A DNA stretch of 19,664 nt from CAYRUP01 sp964578975 (GTDB taxonomy: Bacteria; Pseudomonadota; Gammaproteobacteria; DSM-16500). The stretch is taken from contig CAZOFA010000042.1 in NCBI GenBank assembly GCA_964578975.1, positions 1 to 19,664 of the forward strand. Reading direction: 5' to 3'. A program made the position numbers and the translations under genes. Under the pieces are notes generated by a model that was given only the letters and a program-made list of their open reading frames with translations, was not told where the DNA came from and ran no database searches. Shown here one piece after another: positions 8,741 through 15,913 of the stretch (the stretch's first letter is position 1; every line of letters starts with the position of its first letter).

Positions 8741-8748
8741 AGTATAAT
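8741..8748 (+). promoter_or_regulatory. pyrE -10 overlapping a divergent -10
   Basis: TATAAT at 8743-8748 is a perfect -10 for pyrE, with a transcription start expected near 8755 and AGG at 8769-8771 before the ATG. The minus strand of 8741-8746 reads TATACT, a plausible -10 for the FecR-like gene, so the two promoters would compete on the same bases. Neither has a strong -35. Confidence 0.5.
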
Positions 8749-8777
8749 CGATACCCATTATATTTAGTAGGTGTTCG

Positions 8778-9314
8778 ATGAATAATGAAGAACTGATCCA
8801 AGCATTATATGCAATTGGTGCTGTCAAATTTGGCGATTTCACGTTAAAAAGCGGGCTAAGCTCAAAAGTGTATATCGATTTACGCCAAATTATTTCTCAT
8901 CCCAAGATTCTCGCGCAAGTGGCAGATGCGATTTGGCAAACGATTAAGCACTGTTCCTTTGATTTAATTTGCGGGGTGCCTTACACCGCATTGCCGATCG
9001 CCACATGCATTTCACTCAAACACGATATTCCCATGATCATGCGACGCAAAGAAAAAAAAGCGTATGGCACCAAGCAACAAATTGAAGGTGTTTTTCAGCC
9101 CGGTCAAACCTGTCTTATCATCGAAGATTTAATTTCGACGGGCAGTAGTATTATTGAAACGGCAAATGATTTGAACGAAGTCGGATTAAAAGTGACTGAT
9201 ACCGCATTATTAATTGATCGTGAGATGGGTGGACGTGAAAATCTAGAACAAAAAAATTATCACGTGCATTCGGTATTAACTTTAAAAGAAATTTTGAGCG
9301 CGAATCCCCAATGA
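8778..9314 (+). CDS. pyrE: Orotate phosphoribosyltransferase, UMP-synthase type
   Basis: Joins orotate to PRPP to give orotidine 5'-phosphate, the fifth step of pyrimidine synthesis; cytosolic. FGDFTLKSGLSSKVYIDLR (18-36) is the N-terminal orotate/PRPP region, GVPYTALP (66-73) the pyrophosphate loop, RRKEKKAYGTK (89-99) the flexible catalytic loop, and LIIEDLISTGSS (113-124) the PRPP-binding motif. At 178 residues it is shorter than the E. coli enzyme (about 213). It matches, block for block as I recall it, the N-terminal domain of human UMP synthase rather than E. coli PyrE. Its stop overlaps the pyrF start by 4 nt (ATGA), so translation is coupled. Confidence 0.95.
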   Translation: MNNEELIQALYAIGAVKFGDFTLKSGLSSKVYIDLRQIISHPKILAQVADAIWQTIKHCSFDLICGVPYTALPIATCISLKHDIPMIMRRKEKKAYGTKQQIEGVFQPGQTCLIIEDLISTGSSIIETANDLNEVGLKVTDTALLIDREMGGRENLEQKNYHVHSVLTLKEILSANPQ

Positions 9315-10084
9315 AACGTATATCCTTTAAAGAAAGAGCGCAGCATTGTAAAAATAAGTTGGGAAAAAAATTATTTCAATTGCTCGATCAGAAAAAAACA
9401 AATTTAGCCTTGTCTGCGGATGTGACGCGGAGTGAAAATTTATTAGAATTAGCGCACACCCTCGGCCCTGAAATTTGTGTGTTGAAAACGCATATTGATA
9501 TTATCGAAGATTTCACACCCGCACTCATACAACAATTGAATCAATTAGCGCGCAAACATGACTTTTTAATTTTTGAAGATAGAAAATTTGCAGACATTGG
9601 GCACACGGTGAAATTGCAATATGAAAAAGGAATTTATCACATTGCCGATTGGGCCGATATCATCAATGCGCATAGTCTGCCGGGTCCTGGTATTGTGTCA
9701 GGGCTTGCTGAAGTGGGGTTGAGTCGCAACAGAGGCTTGTTACTGCTTGCAGAAATGAGTTCGGCGAATAATTTGTTTGAAAAAAATTACACGCAAAAAA
9801 CCTTGCTGATGGCAGAACAATTTCCCGAGTTTGTGATGGGATTCATCGCGCAACGCAAATTATCGGAGCATCCTGGTTGGATTTATATGACACCGGGAAT
9901 ACAGTTTGCAGAAAAAGGTGATGGGTTGATGCAGCAATATATCACGCCGCAGCAAGCGATCGGTGAGCATGAAACCGATATTATTATTGTGGGACGTGGG
10001 ATTATTAAAGCAAAAGATCCGTTGAGTGAAGCTAAAAAATATCGTGCAGCGGGATGGGAAGCGTATTCGTCATTGCGAGCGTAG
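9311..10084 (+). CDS. pyrF: Orotidine 5'-phosphate decarboxylase, eukaryotic type
   Basis: Decarboxylates OMP to UMP, the last step of de novo pyrimidine synthesis. The catalytic charged network is present: Asp37 (LSADV), Lys59 (LKTHID), and Asp90/Lys92/Asp95 in FEDRKFADIG. The phosphate-binding Arg229 is in IIIVGRGI. FEDRKFADIG is the form seen in yeast Ura3 and animal UMP synthase; E. coli-type PyrF reads LDLKFHDIP. Also eukaryote-like are INAHSLPGPGIVSGL (118-132) and LLAEMSSANNL (145-155). The 257-residue length suits that group. Its N-terminus (about 1-30) aligns with the linker of the fused enzyme. The final codons, after WEAY, and the TAG stop lie inside a dispersed palindrome. Confidence 0.95.
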   Translation: MKRISFKERAQHCKNKLGKKLFQLLDQKKTNLALSADVTRSENLLELAHTLGPEICVLKTHIDIIEDFTPALIQQLNQLARKHDFLIFEDRKFADIGHTVKLQYEKGIYHIADWADIINAHSLPGPGIVSGLAEVGLSRNRGLLLLAEMSSANNLFEKNYTQKTLLMAEQFPEFVMGFIAQRKLSEHPGWIYMTPGIQFAEKGDGLMQQYITPQQAIGEHETDIIIVGRGIIKAKDPLSEAKKYRAAGWEAYSSLRA

Positions 10085-10138
10085 CGAAGCAATCCAGGGA
10101 CTAACCAACTGGATTGCTTCGCAGCGCTCGAAATGACG
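10068..10138. repeat. Palindromic dispersed repeat overlapping pyrF end
   Basis: Two 30-nt arms, 10068-10097 and 10109-10138, are inverted copies with 27 of 30 positions matching, around an 11-nt loop. The left arm begins CGTCATTGCGAGCG and ends GCGAAGCAATCCAG. It supplies the last five residues and stop of PyrF. The element also sits between convergent pyrF and the SseB-family gene, so its RNA hairpin could act as a bidirectional terminator, although no U-tract follows. No coding capacity for a transposase exists, so it is a MITE- or RPE-like sequence. Confidence 0.8.
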
Positions 10139-10141
10139 GCT

Positions 10142-10552
10142 TTATGCCGGTAATTTTAACTGCTCAATCCGCCCGACAATTTTTTTTAATTGCCTCACTT
10201 CATCCGGTGAAAATTCTTTCGCAAACTCCCCTCCACCATTCAACACAAAAAAAACCGACTCATGAATCCCCGCGATAAAATCACGCCCAGAAATTTCGAC
10301 ATAATGCATTTCTTGCAATTGATCACCCGCCCAAGTCTGCAAACGTTCCAACGTATCAAATGCCATCATAAAATATTGCTGCTCGATTTTGGCATACAGG
10401 GGACGAAAAGGTTCCTCATCATCAACCCCATGATTTTTTTTGATAGGCAGAAAAAGGTTTGCGTGCAATAAGGCCAAGTAAACCTTATTCACATCCTCTT
10501 GTTTACCCTGGCTTGCATACGCGGTTGAGATAAGTTGATCCAATAGAGTCAT
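10142..10552 (-). CDS. SseB-family protein
   Basis: A 136-residue soluble protein. The pattern VYLALLHANLFLPIKK (about 24-39), FDTLERLQTWAG (about 65-76) and FVLNGGGEFAKEFSPDEVRQL (about 102-122) is that of the SseB N-terminal domain, named for an E. coli gene linked to serine sensitivity. In that family the matching positions are a late hydrophobic strand, a phrase like 'vFTs.erl..w', and an 'lNPg....f' turn. No catalytic residues are known for the family. The C-terminal SseB domain is absent, giving a single-domain form. It starts divergently from pckA; there is no strong Shine-Dalgarno, only GGA near -10. Function in the cell is unknown. Confidence 0.7.
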   Translation of the reverse strand: MTLLDQLISTAYASQGKQEDVNKVYLALLHANLFLPIKKNHGVDDEEPFRPLYAKIEQQYFMMAFDTLERLQTWAGDQLQEMHYVEISGRDFIAGIHESVFFVLNGGGEFAKEFSPDEVRQLKKIVGRIEQLKLPA

Positions 10553-10587
10553 GGTTTAATCCGGCGTAAAGGTCCTCATTTTCCTCA

Positions 10588-10604
10588 TGACTACTAAATA
10601 GTCA
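10588..10604. promoter_or_regulatory. Operator-like palindrome between SseB gene and pckA
   Basis: TGACTA, five bases, TAGTCA forms a perfect 6-bp inverted repeat in the divergent region, about 36 nt before the SseB-family start and about 85 nt before pckA. Such short dyads often bind dimeric regulators, but one copy is weak evidence. Confidence 0.25.
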
Positions 10605-10688
10605 AGCAAAACAGTGTGAAACCGCCTGAGTTTTAGTACAATACGGCTATTTTATAAATGGGGCTACACGGTTTAAGAGGACATCACC

Positions 10689-12257
10689 ATGACTCAAGAT
10701 AATGTATTAACGAAAAATAAAATTTATTTCAATTTATCAGCCCCTGAGTTAGTCGATCTTTCTCTTGCGCGTAAAGAGGGGGTGCTCGCGGCTAATCAAG
10801 CGTTGAATGTTACAACGGGTCCTCGTACCGGGCGTTCACCGAAAGATCGCTTCATTGTGCGAGACAAGGTCACCGACAAAACAGTGGACTGGAATGCGAT
10901 TAATCAACCCATTGCTCCCGAAAAATTTAACGCATTATGGCAACGTGCAGAACAAGCGTTACACCAAAAAGAGTGTTCTTTTGTTTCTTATTTACAAGTG
11001 GGCGCAGATGAAAAATATACCGCAACCGTCAAAGTCATGACCGAGCTTGCTTGGCATAGTTTATTTACGCATGATCTTTTTATTCGCCCCAAAACACCGA
11101 TCACCTCCGATCAAGCGGGTCAATGGACGCTGCTTTGTGTGCCGAGTTTTCAATGTGATCCTGCGCGTGATGGTGTGAACAGTGATGCAGCCGTCATTTT
11201 AAATTTTTCAGAACGAAAAATTTTAATTTGTGGCACGTATTATGCGGGTGAAATGAAAAAAGCGATGTTTTCCGTATTAAATTTCATTTTGCCAGCACAT
11301 GAAGTGTTGCCGATGCATTGCGCGGCGAATGTGGGTAAAGATGGTAATACCGCTTTATTTTTTGGTTTATCTGGCACAGGCAAAACAACGTTGTCAGCGG
11401 ATCCCGAACGTTATTTAATTGGTGATGATGAGCACGGTTGGAGCGCACAAGGCGTATTTAATTTTGAAGGTGGATGCTATGCGAAATGCATCGATTTGTC
11501 GCAAGAGCGCGAACCGGTGATTTGGGATGCGATTCGTCACACGGCCATCATGGAAAATGTTGTGCTTGATCCTAAAACCAATCAACCCAATTATAATGAT
11601 TCCAGCTTGACTGAAAATACGCGCGCAGCTTACCCACGCGAACACATTCCATTGCGTGTCGAAGAAAATAAAGCAAAACAACCGACAGCCGTTTTATTTC
11701 TTACCTGTGATTTATACGGTGTGTTACCACCGATTTCACGACTCACACGTGAACAAGCCGCTTATTATTTTTTAAGTGGATACACAGCACTCGTTGGCAG
11801 CACCGAAGTCGGTCAAGGAAGGGGAATTAAGCAAACGTTTAGTACGTGTTTTGGCGCACCCTTTTTCCCACGGCCTGCTGCCGTCTATGCAGATTTATTA
11901 ATGAAACGTTTAGATCATTCGCATGCCAAAGTGTATCTGGTTAACACCGGTTGGACGGGGGGTGCGTATGGGGAAGGCGGAAAACGTTTTTCGATTCCAG
12001 CGACGCGCGCGATCGTGAGCGCCATCGTGAATCATGCATTAGATGATGTGCAATATGAAACATTGCCAGGATTTAATCTTGCCATTCCAACGAACGTTCC
12101 AGGTGTCGAGTCTCAAGTCTTGAATCCGCGACACACCTGGGCGGATAAAAATCAGCATGACAAATTTGCTAAAGAACTCATGGCAAAATTTATTGAAAAC
12201 TTTAAAAAATTTGATGTGAGTGATGCGATCAAAAACGCAGGACCGCGCTTGGAATAA
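10689..12257 (+). CDS. pckA: Phosphoenolpyruvate carboxykinase (ATP)
   Basis: Converts oxaloacetate and ATP to PEP, CO2 and ADP, the entry step of gluconeogenesis from TCA intermediates; cytosolic. The 522-residue length fits the ATP-dependent family. RTGRSPKDRF (46-55) binds substrate, GLSGTGKTTLSAD (226-238) is the kinase-1a P-loop, IGDDEHGW (244-251) the kinase-2/metal site, and NTRAAYPREHIP (310-321) a further conserved block. No sign of truncation. AAGAGG at 10675-10680 lies 8 nt before the ATG. A TACAAT at 10637-10642 may be the -10, with a poor -35. Its TAA stop shares a base with the yggS ATG, so the two form one transcription unit. PckA implies growth on amino acids or organic acids, consistent with the peptide importer nearby. 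Confidence 0.97.
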   Translation: MTQDNVLTKNKIYFNLSAPELVDLSLARKEGVLAANQALNVTTGPRTGRSPKDRFIVRDKVTDKTVDWNAINQPIAPEKFNALWQRAEQALHQKECSFVSYLQVGADEKYTATVKVMTELAWHSLFTHDLFIRPKTPITSDQAGQWTLLCVPSFQCDPARDGVNSDAAVILNFSERKILICGTYYAGEMKKAMFSVLNFILPAHEVLPMHCAANVGKDGNTALFFGLSGTGKTTLSADPERYLIGDDEHGWSAQGVFNFEGGCYAKCIDLSQEREPVIWDAIRHTAIMENVVLDPKTNQPNYNDSSLTENTRAAYPREHIPLRVEENKAKQPTAVLFLTCDLYGVLPPISRLTREQAAYYFLSGYTALVGSTEVGQGRGIKQTFSTCFGAPFFPRPAAVYADLLMKRLDHSHAKVYLVNTGWTGGAYGEGGKRFSIPATRAIVSAIVNHALDDVQYETLPGFNLAIPTNVPGVESQVLNPRHTWADKNQHDKFAKELMAKFIENFKKFDVSDAIKNAGPRLE

Positions 12258-12937
12258 TGATGATTCAAATTCAAAAAAACTTGGATGAGATTCAAAAAAA
12301 AATTCGCGAATATGAAATTCGTTATCACAGAAAAGCCCATTCTGTTTTTCTGTTAGCGGTGAGTAAAACGCAGTCGCTGGAAAAAATGCGCGAAGCAATT
12401 GCTGCTGGGCAACGTGCGTTTGGCGAAAATTATTTGCAAGAAAGTTTAAAAAAACAAGCGGCACTGGTTGATGAAAAATTAGAGTGGCATTTTATTGGTT
12501 CGATCCAGAGTAATAAAATCAAAAAAATCGCTGAGCATTTTTCTTGGGTGCAAAGCATCAGCGATAAGCGCATCGCGCAACGCTTAAATGACGCACGACC
12601 TCTGCACCTGCCACCGTTAAATATTTGTATCGAAGTCAATGTCAGCGCAGAACCTGCCAAAACCGGTGCAAGTAGAGATGTCGTGGCTGCACTCGCTGAA
12701 TTTTGTTCGACACTACCGCGCATTGTATTACGTGGTTTAATGGCGATTCCGGCTGACAAACATTCTTTTCAAGAACAGCGTATGGAGTTTCATAAGCTAC
12801 GTGAAATCTATGATCATCTACAACCACGCTATAAATTTGATACGTTATCGATGGGGATGTCTCATGACATGGAAGCCGCCATCGCCGAAGGCGCAACCAT
12901 GGTCCGAATCGGCACCGCGATTTTTGGCGACCGCTAA
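12257..12937 (+). CDS. yggS: YggS/PLPBP pyridoxal phosphate homeostasis protein
   Basis: Binds PLP and helps control free PLP and amino-acid balance; no enzyme activity is known for the family. A single alanine-racemase-like barrel of 226 residues, the usual size. The PLP lysine is Lys37 in LLAVSKTQ. FGENYLQE (about 55-62), WHFIGSIQSNK (about 78-88), GLMAIPA and the terminal block LSMGMSHDMEAAI...VRIGTAIFG are all diagnostic. The start overlaps the pckA stop (TAATG) and a second ATG follows at 12260. It is normally next to proC and yggT; here an opposed drug exporter and a palindromic repeat come between. Confidence 0.95.
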   Translation: MMIQIQKNLDEIQKKIREYEIRYHRKAHSVFLLAVSKTQSLEKMREAIAAGQRAFGENYLQESLKKQAALVDEKLEWHFIGSIQSNKIKKIAEHFSWVQSISDKRIAQRLNDARPLHLPPLNICIEVNVSAEPAKTGASRDVVAALAEFCSTLPRIVLRGLMAIPADKHSFQEQRMEFHKLREIYDHLQPRYKFDTLSMGMSHDMEAAIAEGATMVRIGTAIFGDR

Positions 12938-12939
12938 TT

Positions 12940-13057
12940 TAGTGTCATTCCTGCGACTTTTCGTGTCATTCCCGCGAAGGCGGGAATCCATTCAGAATCG
13001 ATTCCCGCCTTCGCGGGAATGACACTAATACTCGCGGGAATGACACGAAAAGTCGCA
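12940..13057. repeat. Compound nested palindromic repeat
   Basis: An inner pair of perfect 25-nt arms (12963-12987 and 13001-13025) and an outer pair of perfect 26-nt arms (12952-12977 and 13032-13057) share bases 12963-12977, so they cannot both form. A third pairing, 12940-12955 with 13012-13027, matches at 15 of 16. The unit GTGTCATTCCCGCG thus recurs four times, two in each orientation. Each inner arm holds ATTCCC-N8-GGGAAT, the layout of the Neisseria dRS3 repeat. The element fills the whole gap between convergent yggS and the MFS gene and may end both transcripts. It carries no ORF worth calling. Confidence 0.8.
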
Positions 13058-13061
13058 CGAG

Positions 13062-14441
13062 CTAATCATAAATTAATTCTCGCCCATCATGCGGCTGTAA
13101 GCGTAAAAAAATCAGCGCAGAAAAAAACGTCATGAAACTCATCGCAATAAATGTTAAATGAAAGGCGGGCAACACGAGCGCGTGACTGGTTGAAAAATAC
13201 GGAATAAAAAATCGAATAAATAAGGCGGCCATCGCCACACCAAAGCTGAGCGCGAGTTGTTGGATGGTGCTGACGACACTGGTGGCGGCACTTAAATCAT
13301 CCGCGTTGATTTTTGCAAACGCCAGAGCATTCATTCCGCTGTATTGCATTGCAATAAAAAAACCATACATGAACGTCATCAGCACGATGACATAATACGG
13401 TGTGGCATGAGTCACGGAAGAAAATGCCCACAGAATACTACCGACCAAAAATGTATTGAAAATCAGTAATTTTTTAAAACCCATCAACCTCAAGAAAAAA
13501 ACACTAAATGGTTTCATGATAAATACACCGAGCGCGGTGGGTGCCAATAAAAATCCAGATGTTTCTGCCGAATAACCCAACGTGATTTGTAACAACAATG
13601 GTAAAAGAAACGGAACACCACCAAAACCCACGCGCGATAATAAATTTCCAATGATAGAAATTTGAAAGGTACGCACACGAAATAATCCAACGCGCACGAT
13701 GGGATGTGGTTGATGGCGCGAATGAACAAAATAACCCATCAATAATAAAATCGCACACGCAATCACACCAAATGCGAGCGTATTTTTTATTTCGGATTCG
13801 CTCAACATCGTCAAGCCGACGGTCATCATGGCGAGTCCACTACCAAAATAAATAAAGCCTTTTTTATCCAGACGCGGCACCTTTTTGAGTTCACTTTCGG
13901 TTAAAATAAAATACGCCAATAATGCATTGAAAATACCAACCGGAATATTGACCCAAAAAATCCAACGCCAACTCAAATGATCCGTGATAATGCCGCCAAG
14001 AACCGGGCCTAACATCATCCCGACCGACGACACCATGATCACCACACCCATCTTATTAATTAATTGTCGGCGTCCGAAAGTGCGCAACATGATCAAACGT
14101 CCGATGGGCGATGCAAAAGAACCGCCTAAGCCTTGGATACAACGTGCAATCACGAGTTGCGCTAAATTGTGAGTGAATCCACACCAAAATGAACTGATGG
14201 TAAAAATAACAATGGCGCTGATAAAAACTTTTTTCACGCCGTATTTATCCGCCATCCAACCGCTGATCGGGATAAAAATCGCAAGTGTCACTAAATAACT
14301 GATCAACGCTAATTTAAGATCAATCGGATGAACATTTAAACTCAACGCCATGCGTGGAATTGCAGTATTGATGATGGTTGCATCGATGGCTTCCATGAAA
14401 ATGGCGAAGGCGACGATAAATTGAGTGAGATTTTTATGCAT
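13062..14441 (-). CDS. DHA2-family MFS multidrug exporter, HsrA-like
   Basis: Inner-membrane drug/proton antiporter of the EmrB/QacA group. Residues here count from the alternative ATG at 14450. The first helix holds FMEAIDATIINTAIP (18-32), the DHA2 motif D1 region; motif A is GWMADKYGVKKV (64-75); the antiporter motif C is about 142-155 (SVGMMLGPVLGGII), followed by WRWIFWVNIPVG. At about 460 residues with hydrophobic segments throughout, it fits 14 helices. It resembles E. coli HsrA as I recall it. I chose ATG 14441 because AGGAA (14451-14455) lies 9 nt before it and directly abuts 14450. It lies antisense within a region that usually runs yggS-proC-yggT, and looks like an acquired insertion (inference). 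Drug substrate unknown. Confidence 0.9.
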   Translation of the reverse strand: MHKNLTQFIVAFAIFMEAIDATIINTAIPRMALSLNVHPIDLKLALISYLVTLAIFIPISGWMADKYGVKKVFISAIVIFTISSFWCGFTHNLAQLVIARCIQGLGGSFASPIGRLIMLRTFGRRQLINKMGVVIMVSSVGMMLGPVLGGIITDHLSWRWIFWVNIPVGIFNALLAYFILTESELKKVPRLDKKGFIYFGSGLAMMTVGLTMLSESEIKNTLAFGVIACAILLLMGYFVHSRHQPHPIVRVGLFRVRTFQISIIGNLLSRVGFGGVPFLLPLLLQITLGYSAETSGFLLAPTALGVFIMKPFSVFFLRLMGFKKLLIFNTFLVGSILWAFSSVTHATPYYVIVLMTFMYGFFIAMQYSGMNALAFAKINADDLSAATSVVSTIQQLALSFGVAMAALFIRFFIPYFSTSHALVLPAFHLTFIAMSFMTFFSALIFLRLQPHDGRELIYD

Positions 14442-14496
14442 ATTCTGCATTTCCTATCGGGTTAAGCGACGAGAACGATTGTCAGCCGCCGATATT

Positions 14497-14525
14497 TTGA
14501 AAAAATAACCAAAGTCGAGTATTAT
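14497..14525 (+). promoter_or_regulatory. Sigma70 promoter of the proC operon
   Basis: TTGAAA (14497-14502), exactly 17 nt, then TATTAT (14520-14525). Each box differs from consensus by one base. The start near 14532 leaves a short leader with AGGA at 14537-14540, 8 nt before the proC ATG. It is the best promoter in the window and probably drives the plus-strand run from proC onward. Confidence 0.7.
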
Positions 14526-14548
14526 CCTTCTTTTTTAGGAAAACGGCT

Positions 14549-15370
14549 ATGCATATTCCCACCATTGCCATTATTGGTGCCGGTAACATGGGCAGAAGTT
14601 TACTGGGTGGCTTGATTGCAAATCAATTTCCGGCAAAGAATATCTGGATCACAGATCCTGATACTGAAAAACAACGTATTTTACAGCAAGAATTTAATAT
14701 TCATACGACGAGTGATAATCATGCTGCGATTAAAGTAGCGGATGTTGTCATTTTAGCGGTTAAACCAACGATACTCATGGAAATTTTATCCGAGCTCAAA
14801 CCCACGTTGGAAGCAAAAAACCCACTCATCATTTCCATTGCAGCCGGCGTGCGTATCGCAAACATACAAAAAAAGTTACATCATGAATACGCCATTGTCC
14901 GTTGTATGCCAAACATGCCCGCATTGATTCGTGCAGGAATCACAGCACTGTATGCGAATAAATATGTCAGCAAAAAACAACGTGACATGGCAGAATCAAT
15001 GTTACGCGCGGTGGGGATTATAGTATGGCTGAAAGATGAAAAAGACATGGATCTGGTGACCGCTTTATCCGGTTCAGGCCCCGCTTACTTTTTTTTAGTG
15101 ATGGAAGCATTGCAATCGGCTGCAGAAAAATTAGGATTGTCGAGCGACATCGCACGTCTATTAACATTGCAAACGGCATTGGGTGCTGCACGGATGGCAT
15201 TAGAATCTCAGGAAACAGCACAAGAATTACGTCATCGTGTCACCTCACCCGGCGGCACGACGGAAGCGGCCATTTCGGTTTTTGAAAAAGCACAGATTGC
15301 CGATATATTTGCGCAAGCGTTAACCGCTGCAAAAAACCGCTCAGAAGAATTAGCGAATAAGGTGTCATGA
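14549..15370 (+). CDS. proC: Pyrroline-5-carboxylate reductase
   Basis: Reduces pyrroline-5-carboxylate to proline with NAD(P)H, the last step of proline synthesis; cytosolic. IAIIGAGNMG (6-15) is the Rossmann dinucleotide loop. VILAVKP (about 69-75) and RCMPNMPALI (about 113-122) line the active site. The C-terminal dimer domain holds ALSGSGPAYFFLVMEAL (about 172-188) and the family signature HRVTSPGGTTEAAI (about 227-240). At 273 residues the length is normal. The stop overlaps the yggT start by 4 nt (ATGA). Confidence 0.97.
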   Translation: MHIPTIAIIGAGNMGRSLLGGLIANQFPAKNIWITDPDTEKQRILQQEFNIHTTSDNHAAIKVADVVILAVKPTILMEILSELKPTLEAKNPLIISIAAGVRIANIQKKLHHEYAIVRCMPNMPALIRAGITALYANKYVSKKQRDMAESMLRAVGIIVWLKDEKDMDLVTALSGSGPAYFFLVMEALQSAAEKLGLSSDIARLLTLQTALGAARMALESQETAQELRHRVTSPGGTTEAAISVFEKAQIADIFAQALTAAKNRSEELANKVS

Positions 15371-15903
15371 ATATGGATCACGTCACGAATGCGTTAATCT
15401 ATTTAATTAGCACGCTGTTTGATTTATATATTTTAGTGTTAGTGGTGCGCTTATTACTCGCATTTGCACGCGCAAATTATTTTAATCCACTCACGCAATT
15501 TATTATTAAGCTCACGGATCCGTTAGTGAAACCACTTCGGCGCCTGTTGCCAAATTATCGTGGCATTGAATTTTCAACACTCACCTTAATTATTTTATTT
15601 GAAATAATAAAAATAGTGGTATTAAGTTTCATACTCGGCTCGTTTGCATTCCCTGCCATTGTGTTTATTGCATTACTCGCGACAATGAAAATTATTCTGC
15701 AGGCGTATTTTTATGCGATTTTATTGCAAGCACTGTTATCTTGGTTTCAATCAGGGTATTCACCGGTGGCACAATTGTTAGAACAAATGACCGCTCCCAT
15801 TTTAAAACCATTACGGCGTATCATTCCTGCGGTGCATGGCGTTGATATCACGCCCATTCCAGCCCTGATTATTATCCAATTACTGCTAATTTTACTGCCT
15901 TGA
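15367..15903 (+). CDS. yggT: YggT-family membrane protein
   Basis: Integral inner-membrane protein of unknown detailed role; family members are linked to osmotic stress tolerance and are genetic neighbours of proC and yggS. Two YggT repeats are visible. Each has a helix followed by TDPLVKPLRRLLPNYRGIEFS (about 49-69) in the first copy and TAPILKPLRRIIPAVHGVDIT (about 141-161) in the second; between and after lie hydrophobic helices. The 178-residue length suits the double-domain form. ATG 15367 overlaps the proC stop. ATG 15373 is an alternative, since the GGTG at 15361-15364 is spaced better for it. Confidence 0.92.
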   Translation: MNMDHVTNALIYLISTLFDLYILVLVVRLLLAFARANYFNPLTQFIIKLTDPLVKPLRRLLPNYRGIEFSTLTLIILFEIIKIVVLSFILGSFAFPAIVFIALLATMKIILQAYFYAILLQALLSWFQSGYSPVAQLLEQMTAPILKPLRRIIPAVHGVDITPIPALIIIQLLLILLP

Positions 15904-15913
15904 TGGAGTCTCC

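Noticed and set aside
10615..10630. Possible CRP-type site (TGTGA half) upstream of pckA, tempting because a cyclase is present
   Set aside because: The second half-site does not match TCACA, so there is no palindrome.
10807..11040. 77-codon open frame inside pckA
   Set aside because: Lies in another frame of an unmistakable gene, with no ribosome site or family features.
12430..12759. 109-codon open frame antisense to yggS
   Set aside because: Shadow of a well conserved gene with no ribosome site.
12801..13022. 73-codon open frame running from yggS into the palindrome
   Set aside because: Its end is translated repeat sequence and its start lies in yggS; a shadow frame.
12940..13057. Possible CRISPR-like array from recurring GTGTCATTCCCGCG units
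   Set aside because: Units occur in both orientations as nested palindromes, spacing is irregular, and no cas genes are nearby.
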